This document shows, one piece after another, positions 1 to 13,310 of a stretch of DNA of 64,000 nt (position 1 is the stretch's first letter; every line of letters starts with the position of its first letter). A model generated the notes under the pieces. The model searched no databases. It was not told where the DNA came from and saw only the letters and a program-made list of their open reading frames with translations. The stretch comes from Rutidosis leptorrhynchoides. Taxonomy: Eukaryota > Streptophyta > Magnoliopsida > Asterales > Asteraceae. The DNA is taken from assembly GCF_046630445.1 (NCBI RefSeq), contig NC_092333.1, positions 720,494,001 through 720,558,000 on the forward strand. The letters run 5' to 3'. A program made the position numbers and the translations under genes.

Positions 1-300
1 GGTTTATTCCACGGGCGCAAAACAGAGATTTTTTCTTATAATTTTTGTGCACATTGTTATGGGTTACATATGGGTCTATTTATAGCGGAAAACAAACAAA
101 GAAATAGCTTAAAGAGCAAGCTAACATATTCTAGAAAATTCTGGCCGCCCAGACACACTTTTTCGCGATCGCGAGCTTCACGCTTCACAAAATTCGTGAT
201 CGTGAATCTTTCTGACAACCTCTTGGAACTTTTATCGAATACTTGCTCCACAAGTTGTTAGTTGTCTTAACCTCCAAGCTACCCATTTCAGAATCTTGCC
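1..300 (-). mobile_element. Probable LTR fragment with promoter, cut by window edge
   Basis: Read on the minus strand this stretch has a GC-rich palindrome (tcgcgatcgcga, 163-174), then a TATA-like ctataaatag (76-85), then a pyrimidine-rich leader running off the window at position 1. The order palindrome, TATA box, leader resembles the promoter part of an LTR, possibly Ty1/copia. No terminal TG/CA or target duplication can be seen because the rest lies outside the window. It could also be an ordinary promoter. Confidence 0.4.
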
Positions 301-768
301 CCTGATTTCCTTTCCTTTTGTTTAAAGATCTTCATATCTTCAACATATATTTAATAAAAATATGATAGCTTTGCATTTTTTTGGAAAAAAAACAAACACA
401 AAAACCTTTATAATCAAGAGAACTTTCATCGTAAAGCATAAAAGAACTCAACAAAAAACCGTATTACAATCCACTTCAACAAATCTTGAAACTAAAAAGT
501 AACGACCACACAAATATTAATAATTCTACTTTTTTTCTGAATTCCTCAACGTTGACTTAGTTTGATTTAGAATTACATTTCTCTTTCTCACTAGGGTAAA
601 ACTCTTCGGTTTTCTAAAGTGGATGGTAAACTCCTTAGCCGATTTCTAAGGATATGAAAGTTACTGTTGAAGTGGAGATATTTCGATAAAGTATGAACAA
701 CTTGTTTAAAAGGGTCGACTTGTCAGATACTTAGGCGGACTTGCTTTCTTATATTTTCTCATTTTGCT

Positions 769-809
<41 letters not shown>

Positions 810-1833
810 TCTCTTTCGTATTTTGCTTCATCCGGTTTTATCGTTCGTTGTTGATTTGTGCTTTTGTTGTGTTTCAGTTTGTTCTTGCATTTTTCGTTTT
901 TAGATTATTTCTTGAAAGTTTCATTTTGTTTAGTATATTTTTTTCGCCATAAAAATCTAAAAACATTACTTATATAATAATAGAAGTTTAATATTGTGAA
1001 ATAACTCCAATTTGAGGGGTATACTTCTGATAAGATATTTGTGATTTTTTATACGACGAGTTTCAGCAATCATGACAAATAATAATTTTATATTAGATCT
1101 CAACCCCTCAAAATTAGTGCCTTCTCCAACTGAAAGAGCTTAAAAACTCTATTTATAAATATATATATATACGGGGTATTTATTCATTTATTCTCCATAA
1201 CTTGATTGCGTGTAAAGTAAGGAAATAAACTACTCTATAGTATATTAAATTAAACTATAACAAACTAAATAAGGAAATGAGGTTGCAATAAGGGCCAAGG
1301 AGTAACTGTCGTGTCATGATAAATAATTACATAAAAAGATGACATGGCATTGGATATAGATAAGTACGGATTTTATACTCGTCGACGAAGAATTTGGACC
1401 ACCCGGCTGTTAACACGTGGCCTGTCGACGTGCTGGCCTTACCTAATACAATTAGATTATCAGCTTAATTAAAAAGTTCCATTTGCTACTAAAATTAGTT
1501 AAAGACTCGCGATTTCGCGGAATTTTTTAATGAAACTTGTTGACAAATGTTTAACATGATGGTGAACTGAAGTTTTGATAATATGATGGCTTAGTATATA
1601 TGCTAACACGTTCAAGGCCATAGTATACAGGCAATAACCTGGACTTGTTTGCTATTTTGTAAATGTTAGCTTCTTTTATCATACATTTGTAACGTTGGTA
1701 GTTAAAAACAACCGTGAAAAACTCACATATCAAAAATCAATTTAGATTTTGTGAGTAATCATATAAAAGTTGCTCGGCATTATAGAGTCCATAAAATAAC
1801 ATTAATCATTGATTGACATATAATAATGTTCTA
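301..1833. other. AT-rich intergenic DNA, no gene seen
   Basis: No coding frame with recognisable content. The only distinct structure is the poly-T tract listed separately. Short open frames here are low-complexity chance frames. Confidence 0.6.
771..807 (+). repeat. Poly(T) tract
   Basis: About 37 consecutive T. It may be the tail of a minus-strand retroposed copy, but no partner structure or flanking duplication was found. Confidence 0.9.
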
Positions 1834-1845
1834 TTACATGACCAA

Positions 1846-2066
1846 TTTTTTTATTTTTTTTGGTAACCTGGGTATCCAACATTTTTTAACTGACTAATCT
1901 CAGGGTGACTACCCACTTTGCGAGCAACCCGAAGTTATTGCAGGCGAACCTCCGTGGTCATGAGGGAGAATAACTTTGTGGGTGCAAGGAATCAAACCAT
2001 TGACCTCCACATTGGAAGGTAAGGGTCTTACCATGCCACGACCATCCTCATTGGAAGGTAAGGGTC
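1846..2066 (-). mobile_element. tRNA-derived SINE with 12-bp target duplication
   Basis: The minus strand carries ggtttgattcc (complement of 1988-1998), one base from the pol III box B consensus, preceded at tRNA-like spacing by a degenerate box A (tggtcgtggcatgg, complement of 2031-2044). The 3' end on this strand is an A-rich tail (complement of 1846-1861). The insertion is bracketed by the identical 12-mer ttacatgaccaa at 1834-1845 and 2067-2078. A 22-bp block occurs twice at the 5' end (2010-2031 and 2049-2070), so the head was partly duplicated. The layout fits plant SINEs of the Au type; the exact family is not established. Confidence 0.75.
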
Positions 2067-2078
2067 TTACATGACCAA

Positions 2079-3718
2079 CTATTCATACTTTTTAATTTTT
2101 AATAATTACATTCTAACCATAAAATTAAAAACATACTAAATCCATAAATACATCATTCCACATATTCATTAACACTTATGCACTATCGGTAATTCTGTAG
2201 ATTAAAAACAGTTTGATAACGAAACAAACTGTTACACCAGATGATTTTTATCTAGGACCATGATGAACCTCCTTTCATCACGCAAGAATGCAATCAAACA
2301 TTTATCGTCCTGAACATACCCATTTTTAGTTATGAATTTTAGCCACCCTTAAGACCCGCAAAATTTGTGAGTTTTGACAATAAAAATTACAAATAAAATA
2401 TATTATTTATGAACACTTCAATTAAAACAATAAAAAATGTTTATAAAGAACAAATCAAGGCAAAATAAAAAATGTTTATAAATAACAAATCAAGGCAAAA
2501 TAAGAAGTTGAACAAGATTGTAGATATAAATTTATTATTATTGAAAGACCAAATATAACTAAAGTTCTTAATAAAAGAAAAGATAATTGATAACTCCACG
2601 TCGTATATTTAGTTGTAGTAGGTTCTACTATTTGAGTCAACAGCAAGCGTCGATTTATTGACGTTTTGCCACTTAGAGCCTAAATTGGATTCCAAACAGT
2701 GAAAGTAATCTCTTTATCCGTCGAACAGAGACAGGGTGAAGTTTCTCAACTCTTGGAGTGTTTCGCTTCGAGAGGATAAATGACTTGTTTATTCTAGAAT
2801 AAAGAAATATTTGTTTACATCTCACCTTCTCATACTCCAAACACGTGAGATTCGGTTTTGTTGTTGTTTGAGAAATCTATATCTATATAGTCATATAAAA
2901 CTCTAAAATGATGATGTCATCATTAAGCTAATTATCATTTACTTTTCATAACGATGATGTCATAATTATATATTAATTTAATTAAAAAAAATAATAAGAA
3001 ATCTTTTATTAAAAGAAATATTAATCTCTCCTAAATTGTATTTTTAATTTTCTAAAAAAATTTAAAAGGCATTTATTATTACTAATAATAATATTAAAAA
3101 TATAAATATAAATACTCAACTTTGAGCGAACTTTATTATTATTTTTATTATTTACTTTAATATAATAATTATAAATTATAATTATAATTATTATATTATT
3201 AATATTCAAATATGAATTCTTTTTACGAAATTAATTATGTTACATATGTATGCGAAAAATACATGTCTCTATATATTTTTAAAAATAACGACAAGCTTCT
3301 TAGTCAAACGTGTCATTAAAATAAATGAGTTTGGCATATACATTCACTTAATACCTAAAAAAATAAACATGTCATTAAGATTGGTTATTTCACTATATTA
3401 CATGTACTGAGATTGGTAAAAACCTATCTTCTTAAATAGTTATATTATATCAAATCATCAACCCAATAACTAAATAAAGTGTAAATTGAATGGTCTTTGA
3501 TTTAGTATATATGTAAGTCAGTGAAATGAGTTACAACAAAAAATTGTGTTTTAAAATACTTAAGCTCAAATCAGGATTTATCGGATAGCAAGAGATGAAT
3601 TAAAAGTAAAGATAAAGAAAATGTATTAAAAAAATTAACTAAGGCTATACATTTTCAGTGAATAACTAAAAATGGGTGAAATATGACATTAGTATGACAT
3701 GAAGCAGGCAGGTTGTAC
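2079..3718. other. AT-rich intergenic DNA, no gene seen
   Basis: No supported coding sequence. 2900-3240 is very AT-rich with many TAATTATTA-type runs. A segment around 2875-2960 (atctatatctatatag followed by repeated gatgatgtcat) is reminiscent of some plant Helitron 5' ends, but no 3' end was found, so no element is called. Confidence 0.5.
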
Positions 3719-4411
3719 CTCAGGGCATGAAGTTTCCTCAGAATAAAAGGTTTGGGGAAAGCATCCATGGAACAGCAACAAGAGCTGACACCAACAATAC
3801 AATCTGCAAAGATCATTTCAATTAATCTGGTAGTTAATTTGACCCAATAATGAATGTGTCAACTTGAGCTGTACTCTCTATTAATCGGGTAGAAACAAAT
3901 AATTAGGAAACCTAGCTAATATCGGGCAGTTCAAATGCTTAGAAAGTAACCCATACTTGAATGCATATTACCTCCTAAGAATGTTTCAGTCAAATACCTT
4001 TATCATTATTTTAACAATGGTGTTTTGTAATCATAGACTAACACGTTAATTGTATGTAATGAAGTATCCTTTATGGGTTAACTCAACTCTGCCCAGCCCG
4101 TTTCAACATCAACCCACATTAAAAAAGCCTGGTTGCAACAATCAGCTGAGATCAAAAAATGACCCATTTCTAATTGGTTCAGTTAGATTGTGTGTAATAA
4201 AAAAAAAAGAAAGATAATAAAATGTACCTGAAGGGGCCTTTGTCCCCAAAACAACTCATTTTCACCAAGCTCGTTAAAGGGACTCATGAACATGTAAATC
4301 ATTACATCATAAAGGTCCGCTTGAGAACCAGTGCACCACTTTATGATAATGAGAAGTGAAAGATAACCAAAGAGGCTGTTTAAAAATATCATCTGGGGCA
4401 CAAATTGATAT
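3719..4411 (-). pseudogene. V-type H+-ATPase subunit a (VHA-a) fragment, two exons
   Basis: Subunit a is the large membrane protein of the Vo sector that carries protons through plant vacuolar or Golgi V-ATPases. The exon at 4411-4228 encodes [20 protein letters not shown] followed by the [11 protein letters not shown] and [12 protein letters not shown] blocks, a very conserved stretch of the C-terminal membrane half. It has an acceptor (ctttatcag) and a donor (cag|gtacat). The next exon, 3803-3719 (acceptor tttgcag, donor gag|gtacaa), encodes IVLLVSALVAVPWML, then loses frame within the conserved MLFPKPF-type motif because about one base is missing. Later and earlier exons of this protein of roughly 800 residues were not found nearby. 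Conserved splice sites show it came from genomic DNA and not a retrocopy. It cannot make a working subunit. Confidence 0.85.
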
Positions 4412-4447
4412 CTGATAAAGTTGCACCAAATATAAGTTATAAATACT

Positions 4448-4854
4448 AGCTCTGCATACGCTCTTCCATATATTTTCAGTATAGTTTTGTCATTGGCCAT
4501 TTTGTAACTCCAAATCTTAGCTACAGCTATCATTATTTATATTTAGCTCCAGTGCATTTATTTTTAAAATAAATAATGTGTACATGATTATTTTCTAGGA
4601 TACAAGGAAAATAAGAGCTTGCCTCATAAGTAAGTTTAGCATCACTATCTGCATTTATGTTTGCATCTACATCTTGTAAATCTGTCCAATTAAAAATACT
4701 GATTATGTTAGCAGCTAATCAAAATAATATCAACAACTTGCTTAATAAGCATGCCACATCAGCATAGCAAGAAACAAAACCCTAATTCAATTCAAAGACC
4801 TAAACTTTATATACACAAAGTGTGTGAAATAGTTATTGTGACTGACTCACCGCG
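4448..4854 (-). repeat. Exon-like segment, copy 1 of a local duplication
   Basis: About 400 bp recurring at 6759-7144 in the same orientation with few differences. On the minus strand both copies begin at cgcg|gtgagt, a consensus splice donor. Further in comes an acceptor-like ttggacag followed by an open stretch containing ADSDAKLTYE, then a frame [12 protein letters not shown]. This copy has 24 extra bases before the ADSDAK stretch. It abuts the V-ATPase exon, so the locus looks like a patchwork of gene pieces. I do not recognise the source gene. Confidence 0.75.
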
Positions 4855-6758
4855 TATGATCCAATATAGAGTAATATATCCAATGAGTTGTTGAAGAAAA
4901 TTGAATTGAAGTAGCTTAAATGATTCCAAGATTCATCACCTAAACTGTATTGAAAAAGTTTTCAATAAATCATATTTTTTTGAGCCAATTAAATTATACT
5001 TTTGAAAATTAGGCATATTTAGATCCTGAAGAGAAAAGAAAGAAAAAAGTAGTGACCCGTATCACTAATTAAAATCTGGATATGGCATGTTATAAGTAGG
5101 TTTTCACTTTCTAAAACATGCATAAGAAATAAAGAAAACAGAACTATTCATGAAATAACTAATCCATGAAAATTAATCCAACCCACTTAGTATCGGAATG
5201 GAAATGCCAACCCACTTAGTATAACCATATTAAAATTAATCCATGAAAAAACCAGCAAAACAAAAATAAGGCTAGTCCCAACAATATTTTGTATACTATA
5301 ATAAGTGGCAATTCCAACCCACTTTGTACATTTTTGCAATTCTTTAGTGAGTTTCATAAAGGTTGCTTCCGTGGATCCCCCATAGAATACATATAACAAT
5401 ATAACATCCCTCATAGGAGCAGCAGGGCATACTAAACAGGCACAACGAAAAATAGACCAACCTATTCGTCAAGCCCGCATGAGATAAAAAAATGCAAAAG
5501 CAACACTAAGTTGCATCACAAGTCAGTTAAACACCACATCATCATGGAATCAAAAAACTAAAACGAAAAGACGATCAAGAAAATAAAAAAGAAGAATACC
5601 TTTTACAACAGGTTTATAAATACAATGATGATGTAATCACCTCGAAGAAACATCTTGCTAATGAACCTATCTACGTTAAGCTATATGACACCATAACATT
5701 TGATATTCTGTTGGATTCGTTATACCTGTTGTTGTTCGTTTCACCAACTTATTCCATTTATCTTTGCATCCTGATTCCTGAACTTGAGCCACTTCATGAG
5801 GCAAAGCCAACACTTGTGTAGCTGTATATATTAACAAACACATAAAATCAAAGGAAAATGATAAACGTTTAAGCATACCAAATATAGTTTAATTCCATAT
5901 GTATAACTCAATCCTTCCATGAATAATAAAGAAACTCGATATTAAAAAAGGAATATTTATACTGTGTAATAAATTCAACAAAAAAAATTAAGTTTAAATA
6001 TGGTATGCTTAAACGTAGCCCTAAGGGCTATGTTTAGCATTGTCCAAAATGAAATTCAATTCAATAAAGTTGGCTTCTTTGAATATCATACACATATAGC
6101 AGCAAATGAAATCATACACATTTATAAAGCAAAATTGTGAAAGTATGAACCAGGACCAAGCCAAAATTTCAACAAAACACTTAACCGAGAAAATTGTTTC
6201 CCTTTTAGCATGTTCTTAATTTGATCTACACCAAGATCCCCAATTGTATTTCTTGATTTATCTTGTTCGACATTGTTATGTTGTGAGATCCCCTTTAATT
6301 TATCCATTTAATCACTAGGACCTGCATCTCCATTAATGGACACTCCAACCTGCATAAATATCCACCTGTGTTGAGGGATAAAGGCAACACTTACAGATAA
6401 AACGAAAAACAATCATCCAATAACTTTCAACCCAAAGTGCTCAACGTTCTTCTAAGAAACGCATTCTAGGTATTGAACTTCAAAGATGTACCAACATGGT
6501 ATAACATTATAGTGACTAAAGTAAAATATTATAGCAACAGTCAATGCAAAGATGCGTTTAGCGTTTTCATTATTTTTGGATGGGACCAGGATGAACAAAC
6601 AACAAATACTCAATAAACTAACATACACATCCCACAATAGAGAAACTGATATACCCTTAGACACCATAAGTGATCCCTGTTAATCCATAAGATATAGTGT
6701 AATTTGTATCTAGACTATATTTTGCAAGAGTCGAGTAACCCCTTCTGTCTATAATACA
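4855..6758. other. Intergenic or decayed genic DNA, no gene recognised
   Basis: Between the two copies of the duplicated segment there are several 60-75 codon minus-strand frames (for example 5187-5414 and 6452-6667), none recognisable and none linked by convincing splice sites. Short direct repeats of a phrase containing aacccacttagtat occur at 5180-5225. Confidence 0.5.
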
Positions 6759-7144
6759 AGCTCTGCATACGATCTTCCATAAATTTTCAGTATAGGTTTG
6801 TCATTGACCATTTTGTAACTCCAAATCTTAGCTACAGCTATCATTATTAATATTTAGCTCCAGTGCATTTATTTTTAAAACAAATAATGTGTACATGATT
6901 ATTTTCTAGGATACAAGGAAAATAAGAGCTTGCCTCATACGTAAGTTTAGCATCACTATCTGCAAGTATGTCTGTCCAATTAAAAATACTGATTATGTTA
7001 GCAGCTAATCAAAATAATATCAACAACTTGCTTAATAAGCAGGCCACGTCAGCATAGCAAGAAACAAAACCCTAATTCAATTCAAAGACCTAAACTTTAT
7101 ATACACAAAGTGTGTGAAATAGTTATTGTGACTGACTCACCGCG
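6759..7144 (-). repeat. Exon-like segment, copy 2 of a local duplication
   Basis: Direct duplicate of 4448-4854, keeping the minus-strand donor cgcg|gtgagt at its upstream edge. Its upstream flank (7145-7330) differs from copy 1. It reads like a first exon and leader on the minus strand, so this copy may be nearer the original promoter. The gene identity is unknown. Confidence 0.75.
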
Positions 7145-7553
7145 ATTGATCTTGGATTCCTATCGGTACAGTGATTGAAAATGAATACAAATCATCACCA
7201 TGATCGATAATTCAAAATGGATATCAATTTCAGAGGATGAGAGGTTTTTACTCTCAAATTCGTGTTATTTGTTTGGTTGAATAAAACCCCTAATTTTGTT
7301 ACAAGGTTCCGTGTTTTTTCCTGATTTTAGAGGTATTTCAGGTACATTATGAATATGAAAGTTTTTTGATTTATTACTTAATAATGAGAGAGAGGATGAA
7401 TATAAACCAGTAGGTTTTGAAAACATTTATTACCTAATAAAAACTCCTTTTTAAGGTATAATGTAGATATAGATGTAGATTACATCAAGGGCGTATTTGA
7501 CACACCAACTTATTGGAGCTTATTTAGTGCTTAAATTACTAAAATTCTCATAT
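7145..7553. other. Intergenic, possible minus-strand promoter
   Basis: No coding frame. It lies upstream of the donor-bearing segment at 6759-7144 and may hold the promoter of that former gene; this is inference from position only. Confidence 0.35.
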
Positions 7554-8188
7554 TGTTATTATTAAATCATGATTCATGTGTTTGACAATATATCTAGGTA
7601 GATGATTCAATTTTGTGACACTACATTATTACTATTTTAATTTCCATACTTATAACATGTTAATGACATGTATCAAAAATGAATAGTAGTTGCAAATTAA
7701 TTTTTGTACTATATAAATACGTTATAAGAGAGGTCGTGGTATCTTGCCACCCGTCCACCAAACCGCCTAGCAAGGTGCCGATGTCAGCGGGTCGCCCTGC
7801 CTCGTGCCCTACAATCCGTCCCTCAAATTGCCCTTTTCAATTTCTTTACAAAGCATTTTCCTGGACGAAAGTAGAGTTATTATTACTTGTACCTCTAGTT
7901 TAATATTTTGTAAAAAATTCTAATTAATAATATAGTGAGCTCCAATTTTTATGAAAAGTATGTCATGTTTGGTATTGTTTAGTATAAGGTTAGTCCCGGT
8001 AAGAAAATTCTGATGTGGCGACTAGTCCTCTTAAGGAAGTGGTGTCATTGTTAAAGCACTCTAAGTCTAAACCTTTGATCTTGAACCTTTCACTATTATC
8101 ATAATATTTACTGTTCTTATAATAAGTAGAAATTTTGTTGCAAAGATTAGGCCATAAAAGTTGTTACATATAACTAAAAATCATAAAA
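7554..8188 (+). mobile_element. Ty1/copia element G, 5' LTR
   Basis: Begins tgttat and matches the 3' LTR at 47569-48382 in two long blocks: 7584-7665, and 8072-8188, ending in the shared gttgttacata...aactaaaaatcataaaa. About 330 bp (about 7731-8066, starting near aggtcgtggtatcttg) has no counterpart in the 3' LTR and looks like a later insertion of unknown kind. The two LTRs have diverged strongly, so this is the oldest element of the nest. Confidence 0.75.
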
Positions 8189-8203
8189 TGTTATCAGCAC
8201 GAA
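8189..8203 (+). promoter_or_regulatory. Primer-binding-site-like sequence of element G
   Basis: tgttatcagcacgaa follows directly on the end of the 5' LTR homology. ttatcagcacg at this position resembles primer sites of some plant Ty1/copia elements; which tRNA it would use is not established here. Confidence 0.5.
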
Positions 8204-8223
8204 AGCTCCATATATGTAATCAA

Positions 8224-8400
8224 GGGTTAATGTCATAAATATGCTATATATTTTTCGTTTGTCACATTGCATGTTATATACCTCAAAAACTCTCATTGTA
8301 GACTATATACTTTCAAAAAGTGTACTCATGTCAACAAAACCTTACATGTTACATGTACAATCTGTAAAATTACATAAGTGTCATTTTTTATTTTTTTAAA
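8224..8400 (+). mobile_element. MULE-like DNA element, left terminal inverted repeat
   Basis: Starts gggttaatgtc. Its sequence from 8245 to about 8338 aligns base by base, in inverted orientation, with 46510-46602: tatata...tttttcgttt, cattgtaggctatata and tttcaaaaagtgtac recur. Taking out chromovirus A leaves an element of about 1.2 kb with long inverted ends, which fits a non-autonomous Mutator-like element. No clean 9-bp flanking duplication could be found, so the ends are approximate. Confidence 0.6.
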
Positions 8401-8524
8401 GGTGACTTGGAAATTGGAAATGCTCAAATAACTCAGATCTGACTTTCAAGAACAAAGTCTCCGAAACCCTAGTAGACGTCTTCGGTTCTTTATGTTGATT
8501 CACAGATGGAACCCAGATCATGTG

Positions 8525-10384
<1,860 letters not shown>

Positions 10385-10386
10385 TG

Positions 10387-10890
10387 TGTAACGACTCAAA
10401 CCTCGTTATACCAAAATATGACCCAAAAAAAAAAAATCTGTTTCAACACATCTGGACGGCGTCCAGTTATCTGGACGGCGTCCAGCTCTGAAGGGTGGGA
10501 CGGCGTCCAAGCATATTGGACGGCGTCCAAATGAACTGAAAGTTTCTGCTCCCCGGGTCCAACTTACGTGAGCGAAAATCCCGCTTCCCGACATTATTAA
10601 ACGAAACGCTTTTCACAACATGTTAACATAATTAAAACTAAGGAGTTTCTAGAATAAAACCAAGTTTTACAACATCGGGCCCACATCGGCCGTTTTACGA
10701 GTTTCGTTCAAAAATACAAGTTTCGACCATTCAAGTTTAATTTCCAAACGGCACTAGAGCATGGTGTTTGGGGTTAAACTACCCAATCTTGGCCGAACTT
10801 CCAAAAAGCTAATCCCTCGAGATTCACTAATCCAACCGAATACCATTGCCCTTATCCACGCCGGAGCCTAAAAAGGTAAACAGCGAGAGG
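10387..10890 (-). mobile_element. Chromovirus A, 3' LTR, distal part
   Basis: Matches 43784-44287 of the other A LTR almost base for base, starting tgtaacgac. It is cut at agagg by insertion of element B and resumes at 35155. The outer target duplication tcatg is at 8518-8522, pushed away by solo LTR F, and recurs at 45692-45696 beyond the other LTR. Confidence 0.9.
10452..10530. repeat. Cluster of four GC-rich hyphenated palindromes in LTR A
   Basis: Two copies of ctggacggcgtccag (10452-10466, 10471-10485) and two variants (gggacggcgtccaa near 10497, ttggacggcgtccaa 10516-10530). Each has 5-7 bp complementary arms around a single G. The same cluster is in the other LTR (43851-43928), near its other end (45593-45663) and in solo LTR E. 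Confidence 0.85.
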
Positions 10891-12867
10891 TGTCACGACC
10901 CTACTTTTTCCGTTATCTTTTCCGTTAATTATTTAACGACCGTTAACTGTTAATTGTGCTACGTCATTTCATAACCTATATTATTATATTAATAATAATA
11001 TATTAATTATTAAGTGTTATGTGAATAATTGTATTCATATTTTAATTTATACGTTTCTACGTGTCGCGAATTTCTATCCGGTGAATCTTTTCGGTTTTTA
11101 AACCAACGGTCGCGTTTTTGGGATATTTAAATCCTAATTATTTTAAATATGATATTTTAAGATCATATAATTATATATAGTATTTATATTTATTTTTCGT
11201 TGCGCGTTTGTTATCTCTCCGAATTTTTAATCGCGTAAGAGTGTTTTCGCGTTTTGGGTTTCGTTCGGGCTTTCGGGCCACAAGGAATTTACATTTAAGT
11301 GAGATGGACTAAGTGGGGCCCACCCCACTAAAAATTTCGGCCGAAGCCTCATGGGAGGAGGGAGTAACTCCCTTGATTTTCCTTTTTGCAATTTCATTTT
11401 ATCACATTCCACAAATTATCAAAAACCTAAACTTAATATTTTCTCTCCCTCCCTCCTTGTGTGCCGTCGCCATCCACCTCCCCAACACCACCATTCTTCA
11501 TCAATTTTTTATCTTGGATCAAGGATTGAATAGCATAAACGTGTTCCTCGTTCCGTTCTCTACGCGATTATACTAATTGTTTCTTGATTAGGGTATAAAC
11601 CCTAACCCTAGAACTTTTAATTTTTCTTTATATTTCTATATTTTGATTACATATTAATAGTATGATGATTTCTTGTTGTTGTAATGGTGTTTGTATGCAT
11701 AGAATTACTCGTAAACATATGTTTTCGGTTTGGTATAATTGGGACAGCAGCTTTTTCGTGTGTTTCTGCTATTGTGACTGATATAAAAGTTAAAATAAAG
11801 TATCTAGATGAGTTCCTCTCATCAAGACATTAATTTTAGACTCCGGATTCATGTCGTTTCGATTCTCGAAGCCCTAGATATGATCAAAGTTGTATTTTGT
11901 TAAGATTGAAATGTGATTTTGGTATGAACCAGGTTTGGTCCGACTTTGTGACCATATTTGGTGACTTTAGGGTATGTTAGTGTGTTAGGACTGATGGTGG
12001 AGCGAACTTTCATGTTCGGGTCATCTCAATCCGAGCCACGAATCACCCGTTACGTCTAAAACACGTTTTTGATTGAATTGAAGTTCCAAGTAGTGTATTG
12101 GCTGTATATCACGACTTGTGGGCTGTTAATGGTGTGTTCTTGAGTATACCAAAGTGTCGGGTGGTTTGATTAGGCGGAGATATATGTAAGGCTCGCCGAA
12201 AACCGACACCCGGGGCTCAGGATACGACCCGATGAACTTTTGATTTAAAACTTATGACTAATTATTAAACTTATGATATAAATAATGGATTTCATTATCA
12301 TTTAATTACTTATGATAAAAAAAAGTAAGTATTATTATTTACAACTTATGATATATTTATTATATCATTTAATTAATACTTATGATTTAATTAACATTTT
12401 AATTAAACATATGATTAATAATACTTCATTATTAATGGAAAATACTTATGATAAGTATTAAACTTACATTATGAGATTACTATAATAAGACTTATAATAA
12501 GGATTAATTAATTATTTAATTATTATAAGGCTTAGTTATTATTTAATTATAATTTAATTATTAAATACTTATGATTTAATAATTATAATTAGAAACTTAT
12601 GATATGATTAATAATTCATTATTAATTAATAATACTTATAATATGATTTAAAATTTATTATTAATTAATAATACTTATATTATGACTAATATTTAATTAA
12701 TTAATTAAATACTTATGTTATATTAATTATATCATTTAAACTTATATTAACTTTAATAATTCATTTTAATTTAATTAAACTTATGTTATGGCATAATTGA
12801 ACATATTTATCTTTAATAAACGTTATAACTTACATTATTATTATAACTTACACTTTCAAAATTTACG

Positions 12868-12926
12868 TTGACCATGTTTGACCAAAGTTGACTTTTGAGT
12901 TGACTTTCGGTTGACTTTTGTTGACT
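12868..12926 (+). promoter_or_regulatory. W-box cluster in LTR B
   Basis: Six TTGAC[C/T] motifs in 59 bp, at 12868, 12878, 12888, 12900, 12911 and 12921, all on the plus strand. TTGAC(C/T) is the core bound by plant WRKY factors. The 3' LTR has eight (33925-34000). Function in the LTR promoter is inferred. Confidence 0.6.
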
Positions 12927-12949
12927 TTCTAATTAAGGAAACTTTCCTA

Positions 12950-13095
12950 ACTTATAAACTTTCCTAAAATAGCAACTTTCTAAAAATAGAAACTTTCCAA
13001 AAATAGAAACTTTCCAAAAATAGAAACTTTCCAAAAATAGAAACTTTTCAAAAATGGAAACCTGCTAAAAATAGAAACTTTCTAAAAATAGAAAG
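12950..13095 (+). repeat. 18-bp tandem repeat in LTR B
   Basis: Repeats of aactttccaaaaatagaa with variants. This LTR has about two more units than the 3' LTR (34020-34130), so the array changed length after insertion or during reverse transcription. Confidence 0.85.
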
Positions 13096-13310
13096 TGTGT
13101 GTCCGTAAGCTGTTCCGATCAAACCGATGCATATTGAGTAATGTTCTATGACTACTTGCAACATGTACAATAGCTATCATACTAAGACTTGACCTAAGTT
13201 AGTTATTTATATCGACCTGCTTTATTTATAGGTTGGCGTTGTGATCATTCCTGATCACTGTACTCATTTGCTGTTCGCTTAATTTTTTTGGTTACTTCGT
13301 TACTATTAAG

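Noticed and set aside
764-952. Phe-rich frame resembling a membrane peptide
   Set aside because: Starts in a 37-base poly-T tract; no supporting signals.
2875-3330. Possible Helitron starting atctatatctatatag
   Set aside because: No 3' hairpin plus CTRR end and no boundary evidence.
3719-4411. Functional V-ATPase subunit a gene
   Set aside because: Only two exons are present and one has a frame-breaking base loss.
7731-8066. Insertion in the 5' LTR of copia G as a captured gene (frame 7679-7903)
   Set aside because: The frame crosses the LTR/insertion boundary and has no recognisable product; the insertion type remains unknown.
11313-11576. 87- and 60-residue frames in LTR B (again at 32275-32643)
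   Set aside because: Overlapping frames in a leader-like pyrimidine-rich stretch of the LTR; no recognisable content and not the same length in both copies.
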